A stretch of 5,902 bases of DNA from Pseudomonadota bacterium. GTDB lineage: Bacteria; Pseudomonadota; Gammaproteobacteria; Burkholderiales; Rhodocyclaceae. The DNA lies in the NCBI GenBank assembly GCA_030917225.1, contig JAUPVD010000173.1, forward strand, positions 1 to 5,902, written 5' to 3'. Numbering within the stretch: position 1 is the first letter of the stretch; each line of letters begins with the position of its first letter. Shown here in pieces: positions 1-5,443 of this stretch. Position numbers and translations under genes: made by a program. The notes under the pieces were generated by a model. The model saw nothing but the letters and a program-made list of their open reading frames with translations, searched no databases and was not told the DNA's origin.

Positions 1-154
1 CGAAAAACACACGAGAATCCCGCATGAACGGCAGGTATGCCGCCCGCGCCGCTGGCTCATAAATGGCGTACACCACCGCCGCAAAAAAGAGGACGGCTGC
101 CCATGGGTGATCCCGTAAGTCGAAAGGGGCCGGGTTCGATTTTCTGAATTTCAT
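1..154 (-). CDS. Unrecognised N-terminal fragment, probable membrane protein (runs off the left edge)
   Basis: An open frame starts at ATG 154-152 and stays open for 51 codons to the left edge, so the C-terminus is missing. I do not recognise the family. Visible: a short basic start (MKFRKSN), a polar stretch ending in DLRDHPW, then a hydrophobic segment at about residues 18-32 (AAVLFFAAVVYAIYE) that could be one membrane helix, then an alanine- and aromatic-rich stretch. Codons are mostly G or C at the third position, as expected for this genome. There is no good Shine-Dalgarno at normal distance from this ATG. The purine-rich GAGGAA (180-175) is better placed for a tiny upstream frame that overlaps this start as ATGA. 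No in-frame alternative start lies upstream before a stop. It sits on the same strand as ccdA and ccdB, 64 bases after ccdB, and may be cotranscribed. It could also be a chance open frame. Confidence 0.4.
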   Translation of the reverse strand, partial: MKFRKSNPAPFDLRDHPWAAVLFFAAVVYAIYEPAARAAYLPFMRDSRVFF

Positions 155-193
155 TTGCCCATCATTGCGTCAGGTTCCTCTTCCTTTCCTTTC
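151..193 (-). promoter_or_regulatory. Purine tract plus 4-codon mini-ORF upstream of the left-edge ORF
   Basis: On the minus strand, positions 193-175 form an uninterrupted 19-base purine run holding several Shine-Dalgarno-like AGGA cores, the last being GAGGAA at 180-175. Nine bases later comes ATG ATG GGC AAA TGA (165-151), a frame of four codons. Its stop overlaps the next start as ATGA (154-151). This arrangement would allow translational coupling from the mini-ORF into the longer frame. Alternatively the longer frame's real start is one of the upstream ATGs and an indel separates them. It may also be chance. Confidence 0.25.
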
Positions 194-218
194 GCCGCTG
201 CTGCAGAGCCGGCGCCAT

Positions 219-536
219 CTAGATTCCAGTAATCAAAAAATCGATCGCCTCGACGATCGCCTGCCGTTGATCGGCAAGGTTCCCGGCTGGTTTGCGCAAG
301 CGGCTGGCTGCAATATTGGCGGTTTGGTTGGCCAGCAGTACATAGCGCTTACCCGCCAGTTCAACGACAGGGTTCAGCCGGGTCAGTAGCTTCGGCGCTG
401 TCTTGCCTGCCTGTATCGGCAGCAGCGGCACGATCAGGCGGGTGTCCAGCGAAGACAACAGGTCGGCTTGTACGTCGACGACGTAGGGGAAGAAGGCTTT
501 GGCCTGTCCGGGTGTGGGGTATGCGTCAAACTGCAT
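219..536 (-). CDS. ccdB: CcdB-family type II toxin
   Basis: A 105-residue protein that matches the CcdB family over its full length (F-plasmid CcdB has 101). Recognisable features are the start MQFDAY, the FVDVQSD-like block YVVDVQADLL (18-27), the RLIVPL strand (33-38), the LNPVVEL block (54-60) and the C-terminal helix ending in ITGI (102-105). Classical CcdB poisons DNA gyrase by binding GyrA, and its last three residues, Trp-Gly-Ile, are needed for killing. Here the matching end is Thr-Gly-Ile, so Gly and Ile are kept but the Trp is not, and gyrase poisoning cannot be assumed. The start ATG 536 is the family start and lies inside the last codons of ccdA, an 11-base overlap. No strong ribosome binding site precedes it, so translation probably depends on ccdA. 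The TAG stop is at 221-219. Being chromosomal, it may act in stress response or stabilisation, or may be degenerate. Confidence 0.92.
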   Translation of the reverse strand: MQFDAYPTPGQAKAFFPYVVDVQADLLSSLDTRLIVPLLPIQAGKTAPKLLTRLNPVVELAGKRYVLLANQTANIAASRLRKPAGNLADQRQAIVEAIDFLITGI

Positions 537-783
537 GCTCGTCGCCGTCCAGCAGTTCCTGCAACGTGCCGCCCATGCGCTCGGTCAGCGCGTTATGCCA
601 GTCGATGGCTTCCCGGTTTTCGGCCTGCCAGCGTTGAGCGGCGGCAATCCGGGTTTTTTCGATCAGAGCTTCTTCCAGCGTGCGCGACACGTTGATACCC
701 AGAGCCTTGGCATCTTCCAGCAGGGCTGCGTTGATGGTCAGGTTGACGGCTTTTTTCTGGCTTGGCGAATTCGAGGTGCGCAT
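526..783 (-). CDS. ccdA: CcdA-family antitoxin
   Basis: An 85-residue protein with the usual two-part layout of CcdA antitoxins. The first half (about residues 11-50) looks like a ribbon-helix-helix DNA-binding fold: a short beta strand KAVNLTI (11-17), then helices over LLEDAKALGINVSRTLEEAL. The middle carries the family signature RWQAENREAI (51-60). The acidic C-terminus is expected to be the flexible part that binds and neutralises CcdB. It ends in TLQELLDGDEHAV, without the aromatic tail I recall in many chromosomal CcdA proteins. The start ATG 783 has a good ribosome binding site, AAAGGA (794-789), five bases upstream. The gene precedes and overlaps ccdB, the normal antitoxin-first order that keeps antitoxin in excess. 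With CcdB it is expected to repress its own promoter, and a perfect palindrome lies eight bases upstream of the start. Confidence 0.9.
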   Translation of the reverse strand: MRTSNSPSQKKAVNLTINAALLEDAKALGINVSRTLEEALIEKTRIAAAQRWQAENREAIDWHNALTERMGGTLQELLDGDEHAV

Positions 784-790
784 GATCGTC

Positions 791-807
791 CTTTGTTCGG
801 AACAAAG
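791..807 (-). promoter_or_regulatory. Perfect 17-base palindrome, candidate ccdAB operator
   Basis: CTTTGTTC-G-GAACAAAG reads as two perfect 8-base arms around one central base. It starts just downstream of the predicted transcription start and overlaps the first bases of the ccdA ribosome binding site (794-789). Ribbon-helix-helix antitoxins such as CcdA bind short inverted repeats at their own promoters, so this is the obvious autoregulatory operator. The transcript could also fold here and partly hide the ribosome binding site. Binding itself is inferred. Confidence 0.6.
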
Positions 808-815
808 CAGATTGG

Positions 816-844
816 ACTTTATGCGCAGTCCGCAATTCGGTCAA
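816..844 (-). promoter_or_regulatory. Sigma70-like promoter for ccdAB
   Basis: On the minus strand there is a -35 hexamer TTGACC (844-839, five of six consensus bases), a 17-base spacer, and a -10 hexamer TAAAGT (821-816, four of six). Transcription would start near 809, right before the palindrome at 807-791. The TGA inside the -35 is the stop codon of the upstream PaiB-like gene, so the toxin-antitoxin pair has its own promoter although it lies directly behind a same-strand gene cluster. Confidence 0.6.
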
Positions 845-1491
845 TACTCGCGTGAGACGGCCTCGTTTCGGATGATCAGTTGTGCCATCTGCCGTGCGTC
901 ATCGGTGCCGAGCGCTTGAAGACCCTGTGCGGCTCCACCGCGATTGCCTTCCGGCTGGTTCTGACTGGCTTTCCATTTGCCTTCGAGCGACGTGAGCGTC
1001 AGTTCGATGCCGACGATGGCGGCGAGCATCTTCTCGATGTAATCGGCGGGCGCATCGCTCACGGCCCACGGTTCGGCGAAAGCGGATTCCTGCCTCTGCG
1101 TCAGCGACTCGACCTGCGTGCGCAGCCAGTCGGTGTCATGGATGATGCGCAGCGGGCCGCGGGCGTGCACCACGGCGTAGTTCCAGGTCGGCACTGCCTT
1201 GCCGTGCTCGCGCTTGGTCGGGTACCACGACGGGGTGATGTAGGCCTCCGGGCCGTGGAAGATGGCGAGCGCTTCAACGTCGGCGCGCAGGGTCTTCCAC
1301 ATCGGGTTGGCGCGGGCGACATGACCGTGCAGGACGGCACTGCCATCGGCGGCAGTTTCGAGGATCAGCGGCACGTGGTCGGCGTTCAGGCCGCTCTCGC
1401 CCATCGTTACTAGTGTGGCCAGCGGATGCTCGCGCATCAGCGCGTGCAGTGCCTCCGGCCTCGATTCAGAGAAGTGGGCGGGGCAGTACAT
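841..1491 (-). CDS. paiB: PaiB-family FMN-binding protein (putative negative transcriptional regulator)
   Basis: A 216-residue protein of the PaiB family, close to the usual length of about 205-215. The blocks I recognise against Bacillus PaiB are the start MYCPAHF, GHVARANPMWKTL (56-68), the signature FHGPEAYITPSWY (78-90), VPTWNY (100-105), IVGIEL (159-164) and KWKASQNQP (172-180). The family has a split-barrel FMN-binding fold related to pyridoxamine phosphate oxidases. B. subtilis PaiB was linked genetically to repression of sporulation and protease genes, but a true regulatory role here is not shown by the sequence. The start ATG 1491 gives the canonical MY.P N-terminus; the frame is open further upstream only as a shadow of the nitroreductase gene. 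It begins ten bases after the nitroreductase stop, without a clear ribosome binding site, which suggests cotranscription and coupling. Its TGA stop lies within the ccdAB -35 box. Two neighbouring flavin-fold proteins suggest a shared redox or detoxification role, which is inference. Confidence 0.92.
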   Translation of the reverse strand: MYCPAHFSESRPEALHALMREHPLATLVTMGESGLNADHVPLILETAADGSAVLHGHVARANPMWKTLRADVEALAIFHGPEAYITPSWYPTKREHGKAVPTWNYAVVHARGPLRIIHDTDWLRTQVESLTQRQESAFAEPWAVSDAPADYIEKMLAAIVGIELTLTSLEGKWKASQNQPEGNRGGAAQGLQALGTDDARQMAQLIIRNEAVSREY

Positions 1492-1501
1492 CTGTGGTGC
1501 G

Positions 1502-2191
1502 TCAGAAACCGCGGAAGCTAGTGAATCCCTCGACCGGCTCGCGCTCGGTGACGAGCTTGTTTTCCGGGGCATTCGGGTCGGCATAACCGAGCGACATGCC
1601 GCAGACAACCAGTTCGTTCTCGGGGATGCCGAGCACTTCACGGATGGTCTCGTGGTAATCGGCGAAGGCGGCCTGCGCGCAGGTGTCGAGGCCGCGCGCA
1701 CGGGCAGCGGTCATGATGTTGCCGAGGAACATGCCGTAGTCGATGAACATGCCGCGGCCGAGGCTACGATCCATGGTGAAGATGAAACCGACCGGGGCAT
1801 CGAAGAACAGGTAGTTGCGGCCCATCTGCTCCTTCATCCGCTCCTTGTCTGCCTTGCCGATGCCGAGCAGACCGTAGAGGTCGAAGCCGATCTTACGCCG
1901 GCGCGAGAGCCAGGGGTCGGCCCATTCGGTCGGGTAGTAGTCGAATTCGCGGCCATCCATGCCGGTGCTGTTGTGCTTGTCGAGAATGGCGGCCGAGAGC
2001 GCATCCTTGGCCTGGCCGGCCAGCGCATAGACTTTCCACGGCTGCACGTTGGTGCCCGAAGGGGCGCGGGCGGCAATGGCCAGCAGCTCCTCGACGGTCT
2101 TTTTCGGCACCGGTGTCGGCAGGAAACTGCGGATCGAGCGGCGCGAGGTGATGGCGTGGTCGACGTGCGTAGCGGCAATAGGATCGTACAT
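1502..2191 (-). CDS. Nitroreductase-family FMN-dependent oxidoreductase
   Basis: A 229-residue protein with the full nitroreductase layout. The N-terminal FMN phosphate-binding motif is SRRSIRSF (16-23), followed by APSGTNVQPW (43-52), the dimer and helix region MFLGNIMTAARARGLDTCAQ (154-173), and the glycine-rich end CGMSLGYAD (197-205). The last residues, FTSFRGF, resemble the group that includes 4-nitrobenzoate reductases (PnbA type). The family reduces nitroaromatics, quinones or related electrophiles with NAD(P)H through bound FMN, usually as a cytoplasmic homodimer. The natural substrate cannot be read from sequence. ATG 2191 directly follows the hisC stop (TAAATG, no gap), with a ribosome binding site AGGGAG (2206-2201) inside the end of hisC, nine bases from the start. 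This points to translation from the hisC transcript. No histidine-pathway role is known for the family, so the pairing with hisC is likely to be regulatory or accidental. Confidence 0.94.
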   Translation of the reverse strand: MYDPIAATHVDHAITSRRSIRSFLPTPVPKKTVEELLAIAARAPSGTNVQPWKVYALAGQAKDALSAAILDKHNSTGMDGREFDYYPTEWADPWLSRRRKIGFDLYGLLGIGKADKERMKEQMGRNYLFFDAPVGFIFTMDRSLGRGMFIDYGMFLGNIMTAARARGLDTCAQAAFADYHETIREVLGIPENELVVCGMSLGYADPNAPENKLVTEREPVEGFTSFRGF

Positions 2192-3277
2192 TTACAGAAT
2201 CTCCCTGAGGGCGGCAAGCAAGCTCATGCACTGCTCATCGGTACCGATGGTGATGCGCAGGTATTGGTCGATGCGCGGCAGCTTGAAGTGGCGCACGATG
2301 ATCGAGCGCTCGCGCAGCGCGGCGGCGAGTGTGCCGGCATCGTGCTGCGGGTGGCGGGCGAAGATGAAGTTGGCGGCCGAGGGCAGGGTGTCGAAGCCGA
2401 GCTTTGCCATGTCGGCGACGAGCATGTCGCGGCTCTTCATCACCGCCTTGCGTGTGCTGTCGAAGTGTGCCTGGTCTTCCATGGCGGCCACGGCGCCGGC
2501 AATGGCCAGGCGGTCAAGCGGATAGGAGTTGAAGCTGTTCTTGACCCGTTCCAGGCCGTCGATCAGATCCGGGTGGCCGACTGCATAGCCGACACGCAGG
2601 CCGGCCAGTGAGCGGGATTTTGACAGCGTGTGCACGACCAGCAGGTTCGGATAGCGGTTGACCAGGGCAATCGCAGATTCACCACCAAAATCGATGTAGG
2701 CCTCGTCGACCACGACCACGGTGTCGGCGTTGCCGGCAACGATCTTCTCCACATCGCCCAGTGCCAGCACGCGCCCGGTCGGCGCGTTCGGGTTGGGGAA
2801 GATGATGCCGCCGCATTGCGGTGCGCGTGGCGGCAGGTAGTCTTCGGCAACCAGTTCGAAGCGGTCGTCCAGCGCCACCTGGTTGTAATCGACGCCATAC
2901 AGCCCGCAATACACCGGATAGAAGCTGTAGGTGATGTCCGGAAACAGGATCGGGTGTTCATGCTTGAGCAGCCCCTGAAAGGCGTGCGCCAGCACTTCGT
3001 CCGAACCATTGCCGACGAACACATGGGTCGGGGTGATGCCGTGGGCCGCAAAGCTGTGGGCGACGGCAGCCTTCAGGCGGTCGGCATTTGGATCCGGGTA
3101 GAGGCGCAGGTTGGCGCCATCCGCGCCCAGTTCGTCACGCATCGCCGCAACGGCGCGCGGGCTCGGCGGATAGGGGTTTTCGTTGGTATTCAGCTTGACC
3201 AGTTTGGTGAGCTTTGGCTGCTCGCCGGGAACATAAGGGGTCAGCTTGCGCGTGATGGCGCTCCAGTACTTGCTCAT
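2192..3277 (-). CDS. hisC: Histidinol-phosphate aminotransferase
   Basis: A 361-residue fold-type I PLP aminotransferase of the usual HisC length. It converts imidazole acetol phosphate plus glutamate to histidinol phosphate plus 2-oxoglutarate. Visible family marks are [14 protein letters not shown] (27-40), LRLYPDPN (57-64), GNGSDEVL (89-96), NPNAPTG (162-168), DEAYIDF (191-197, with the Asp that contacts the PLP ring nitrogen), the PLP lysine in [17 protein letters not shown] (Lys220), [11 protein letters not shown] and SAANFIFAR. The N-terminus MSKYW matches the Pseudomonas-type HisC, which supports ATG 3277, although no good ribosome binding site precedes it (ACCCAC before ATG). Members of this family can also accept aromatic amino acids. 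It is divergent from hisB instead of being part of the hisB run, and it leads a minus-strand cluster with the nitroreductase and PaiB-like genes. The LNTNENPY lineage differs from the LDAMENPY type I recall in other betaproteobacterial his operons, so a second hisC may exist elsewhere. Confidence 0.96.
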   Translation of the reverse strand: MSKYWSAITRKLTPYVPGEQPKLTKLVKLNTNENPYPPSPRAVAAMRDELGADGANLRLYPDPNADRLKAAVAHSFAAHGITPTHVFVGNGSDEVLAHAFQGLLKHEHPILFPDITYSFYPVYCGLYGVDYNQVALDDRFELVAEDYLPPRAPQCGGIIFPNPNAPTGRVLALGDVEKIVAGNADTVVVVDEAYIDFGGESAIALVNRYPNLLVVHTLSKSRSLAGLRVGYAVGHPDLIDGLERVKNSFNSYPLDRLAIAGAVAAMEDQAHFDSTRKAVMKSRDMLVADMAKLGFDTLPSAANFIFARHPQHDAGTLAAALRERSIIVRHFKLPRIDQYLRITIGTDEQCMSLLAALREIL

Positions 3278-3319
3278 GTGGGTATGTCGTGTGTGATTGC
3301 AGACCGTTCGAAGGTCGAA

Positions 3320-3329
3320 ATGGTATCAT
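3320..3329. promoter_or_regulatory. Candidate bidirectional extended -10 between hisC and hisB
   Basis: The 10-base element ATGGTATCAT is nearly palindromic (its reverse complement is ATGATACCAT). On the plus strand it contains TG-G-TATCAT, an extended -10 with five of six consensus bases, placing a hisB start near 3336 and a leader of about 47 bases. On the minus strand it contains TG-A-TACCAT, with four of six, placing a hisC start near 3313 and a leader of about 36 bases. Neither side has a convincing -35 at 16-18 bases. The rest of the 105-base gap (3278-3382) holds GACC/GGTC half-sites around TTCGAA (3302-3316). I see no His-rich leader peptide, so no classical his attenuator. Confidence 0.4.
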
Positions 3330-3352
3330 GCCCAACTGTTCCAATCCCTTGC

Positions 3353-3369
3353 GGCGCTTAGAGTGCGCC
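3353..3369 (+). other. Small hairpin in the hisB leader
   Basis: GGCGC and GCGCC form a 5-base GC stem with a 7-base loop, ending 13 bases before the hisB ATG. No T run follows, so it is not an intrinsic terminator. It could affect ribosome access to hisB, whose own ribosome binding site is weak, or it could be chance in GC-rich DNA. Confidence 0.25.
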
Positions 3370-3382
3370 CAGAACGAAAACC

Positions 3383-3970
3383 ATGCGACAGGCCGAAATC
3401 ACGCGCAATACGCTGGAGACCCAGGTCTCGGTGAAGATCAACCTCGACGGTACCGGTGTCGGTCGTTTTGCGACCGGTGTGCCCTTCCTTGACCACATGC
3501 TCGACCAGATCGCCCGCCACGGGGCGATCGACCTCGAAGTGGAAGCCAAGGGCGACCTGCACATCGATGCACACCACACCGTGGAAGACATCGGCATCAC
3601 GCTTGGCCAGGCGCTGGCCAAGGCACTCGGCGACAAGAAGGGCCTGCGCCGCTACGGCCACGCCTATGTGCCGCTGGACGAGGCCCTGTCGCGTGTAGTG
3701 GTCGATCTTTCCGGGCGCCCCGGGCTGGAGTTTCATGTCGCCTTCACGCGTGCGTGGATCGGCCAGTTCGATGTCGACCTGATCAATGAATTCTTCCAGG
3801 GGCTGGTCAACCACGCCCTGCTGACCATCCACGTTGATAACCTGCGTGGCACCAATGCCCACCATCAGGCCGAGACCGTGTTCAAGGCCTTCGGCCGAGC
3901 CTTGCGCATGGCAGCAGAAGCCGACCCGCGTGCGGCCGGCGCCATTCCTTCAACCAAGGGAGCGCTGTAA
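3383..3970 (+). CDS. hisB: Imidazoleglycerol-phosphate dehydratase
   Basis: A 195-residue monofunctional HisB, the normal length for enzymes without the N-terminal histidinol-phosphatase domain found in enterobacteria. It removes water from imidazole glycerol phosphate to give imidazole acetol phosphate, the HisC substrate, and acts in the cytoplasm as a metal-dependent 24-mer in characterised members. The two metal-binding histidine clusters are intact: FLDHML (35-40) with [10 protein letters not shown] (60-69), and the repeated counterpart NAHHQAE (158-164) followed by FKAFGRAL (167-174). The C-terminus STKGAL is typical. The start ATG 3383 gives the family N-terminus ([12 protein letters not shown]); the bases before it (AGAACGAAAACC) form only a weak ribosome binding site. 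The next gene starts directly after the TAA stop, so it is the first gene of the plus-strand his run seen here. Confidence 0.98.
   Translation: MRQAEITRNTLETQVSVKINLDGTGVGRFATGVPFLDHMLDQIARHGAIDLEVEAKGDLHIDAHHTVEDIGITLGQALAKALGDKKGLRRYGHAYVPLDEALSRVVVDLSGRPGLEFHVAFTRAWIGQFDVDLINEFFQGLVNHALLTIHVDNLRGTNAHHQAETVFKAFGRALRMAAEADPRAAGAIPSTKGAL
3956..3962 (+). promoter_or_regulatory. Ribosome binding site for hisH (supports a GTG start)
   Basis: AAGGGAG lies at the 3' end of hisB, eight bases before GTG 3971. It decides the hisH start: the conserved HisH N-terminus (IAVVDYGMGN) begins a few residues later, and the first downstream ATG would cut into that motif. Confidence 0.75.
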
Positions 3971-4627
3971 GTGGCTGCTGGCACGATTGCCGTAGTCGAC
4001 TACGGCATGGGTAACCTGCGTTCGGTGGCCAAGGCGCTGGAGCATGTGGCTGGCGGTAAACCGGTGGTGGTCACCGCCGACCCGGCAGTGCTGGCGGCGG
4101 CTGAACGCGTCGTGGTGCCCGGTCAGGGCGCCATGCCCGACTGCATGCGCGAACTGGCCGAACGCGGCCTGCGCCAGGCGGTGATTGATGCCGCAGCGAA
4201 CAAGCCTTTCCTCGGCATTTGCATCGGCCAGCAAATGCTCTTCGAACATTCGGAAGAGGGTGACGTGGCCGGGCTGGGCATCCTGCGTGGCCAGGTGCGC
4301 CGTTTTCCTGCCGGGAAAATGCATCTGCCGGACGGCCAGAAGCTGAAGGTGCCGCACATGGGCTGGAACGAGGTGCGTCAGCAACCAACTCAGGGCCGGC
4401 CGCATCCGCTGTGGAACGGCATTGCCGACGGTTCCCGTTTCTACTTCGTGCACAGCTACTACGTCGCCCCCGACGATGCTGGCTGCATTGCCGGCACGAC
4501 CGACTACGGCATCCCCTTTACCAGTGCCTGTGCGCGGGATAATATCTTCGCCGTTCAATGCCACCCGGAGAAGAGTGCGCAGGCGGGGCTGGCCCTGCTG
4601 GCGAACTTCATCAACTGGAAACCCTGA
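3971..4627 (+). CDS. hisH: Imidazole glycerol phosphate synthase, glutaminase subunit
   Basis: A 218-residue class I glutamine amidotransferase. It hydrolyses glutamine and passes ammonia through the HisF barrel, where PRFAR is converted to imidazole glycerol phosphate and AICAR. The N-terminal DYGMGNLRSV (10-19), the oxyanion-strand motif PGQGA (50-54), the nucleophile elbow FLGICIGQQML with Cys84, and the catalytic pair His198/Glu200 in VQCHPEKS are all present, so the triad is complete. Translation starts at GTG 3971, immediately after the hisB TAA with no gap, with AAGGGAG at good distance upstream. This implies tight coupling to hisB. The gene ends at TGA 4625-4627, followed by a 65-base gap before hisA; its partner hisF lies after hisA. 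Confidence 0.97.
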   Translation: MAAGTIAVVDYGMGNLRSVAKALEHVAGGKPVVVTADPAVLAAAERVVVPGQGAMPDCMRELAERGLRQAVIDAAANKPFLGICIGQQMLFEHSEEGDVAGLGILRGQVRRFPAGKMHLPDGQKLKVPHMGWNEVRQQPTQGRPHPLWNGIADGSRFYFVHSYYVAPDDAGCIAGTTDYGIPFTSACARDNIFAVQCHPEKSAQAGLALLANFINWKP

Positions 4628-4692
4628 GTTTCAACCCTGACTCACCTATTTCATCCCGGTTCACTCATTTATCGCTCACTTAGCGTTCTCCC
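4628..4692 (+). other. Pyrimidine-rich hisH-hisA spacer without a ribosome binding site
   Basis: This is the only sizeable gap in the plus-strand his run. It is rich in C and T, poorer in GC than the flanking genes, and repeats CTCA followed by a T-rich stretch three times (4641, 4664, 4675). The bases before the hisA ATG read GCGTTCTCCC, with no AGGA-like sequence. I see no hairpin with a T run, so no terminator, and no convincing promoter. Confidence 0.5.
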
Positions 4693-5436
4693 ATGCTGAT
4701 CATTCCTGCGATTGACCTCAAGGACGGCCAATGTGTCCGCCTCAAGCAAGGCCTCATGGACGAGGCCACGGTGTTCAACCTCGATCCCGCTGAACAGGCG
4801 CGACAATGGGTTGATCAGGGCGCCCGGCGCCTGCATCTGGTCGACCTCAACGGAGCCTTTGCCGGCAAGCCGAAGAACGAGGCGGCCATCAAGGCCATCC
4901 TCAAGGAAGTCGGCGACGAGATTCCGGTGCAGTTGGGCGGCGGTATCCGCGACCTCGATACCATCGAGCGCTGCCTCGATGACGGCCTGTCCTACGTGAT
5001 CATCGGCACCGCTGCGGTGAAAAATCCGGGGTTCCTGCACGATGCCTGTGTTGCGTTCCCCGGCCACATCATCGTCGGCCTGGATGCCAAGGACGGCAAG
5101 GTGGCGGTCGATGGCTGGTCAAAACTGACCGGCCATGATGTGATCGACCTGGACAAGAAATATGTGGACTATGGTGTCGAAGGCATCATCTATACCGACA
5201 TCGGCCGCGACGGCATGCTCTCCGGCATCAATGTCGATGCCACCGTGAAACTGGCGCAGGCACTGCGCATTCCGGTCATTGCCTCGGGCGGCCTGTCCTC
5301 GCTCGACGATATCAAGAAGCTCTGCGCCGTCGAGTCCGAGGGCGTTGCCGGTACCATTGCCGGTCGCGCCGTCTATGACGGTTCGCTCGATTTCGCCAAG
5401 GCCCAGAAACTCGCCGACGAACTGGGGAAGAAGTAA
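4693..5436 (+). CDS. hisA: ProFAR isomerase (1-(5-phosphoribosyl)-5-[(5-phosphoribosylamino)methylideneamino]imidazole-4-carboxamide isomerase)
   Basis: A 247-residue (beta/alpha)8-barrel enzyme of standard length that performs the Amadori rearrangement of ProFAR to PRFAR. The N-terminus [12 protein letters not shown] is canonical and fixes ATG 4693. The catalytic base is Asp8, and the catalytic acid is Asp131 in VGLDAKDG. The two half-barrels carry the phosphate-binding motifs GGGIR (82-86) with IIGTAAV (103-109), and IASGGLSS followed by [10 protein letters not shown] near the C-terminus. The loop [13 protein letters not shown] is also typical. Despite this clear start, no Shine-Dalgarno precedes it. 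The stop TAA (5434-5436) is seven bases from the hisF start, so the two are cotranscribed and probably coupled. Confidence 0.98.
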   Translation: MLIIPAIDLKDGQCVRLKQGLMDEATVFNLDPAEQARQWVDQGARRLHLVDLNGAFAGKPKNEAAIKAILKEVGDEIPVQLGGGIRDLDTIERCLDDGLSYVIIGTAAVKNPGFLHDACVAFPGHIIVGLDAKDGKVAVDGWSKLTGHDVIDLDKKYVDYGVEGIIYTDIGRDGMLSGINVDATVKLAQALRIPVIASGGLSSLDDIKKLCAVESEGVAGTIAGRAVYDGSLDFAKAQKLADELGKK

Positions 5437-5443
5437 ACCCCAG

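Noticed and set aside
193..214. A terminator behind ccdB (CGCCG/CGGCG stem)
   Set aside because: The stem has only five pairs with a 12-base loop, and on the minus strand it is followed by purines, not a T run.
1492..1701. A longer PaiB-like protein starting at 1701
   Set aside because: The extra 70 residues are Ser/Arg/Pro-rich and lie inside the nitroreductase gene in another frame. The family N-terminus MY.P starts at 1491.
1415..2611. A 398-codon plus-strand frame opposite the hisC and nitroreductase genes
   Set aside because: It is antisense to two well-supported genes, has low-complexity His/Gly/Ala/Val-rich composition typical of the complement of GC-rich codons, and shows no recognisable motif.
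2630..3361. A 243-codon plus-strand frame opposite hisC
   Set aside because: It is antisense to hisC throughout and looks like a codon-bias shadow.
3328..3492. A short plus-strand frame in the hisB leader as a his leader peptide
   Set aside because: It has no run of His codons, overlaps hisB out of frame, and no terminator/antiterminator hairpins follow.
3950..4564. A 204-codon minus-strand frame opposite hisH
   Set aside because: The sense strand encodes a complete HisH with an intact catalytic triad; the antisense frame has no family marks.
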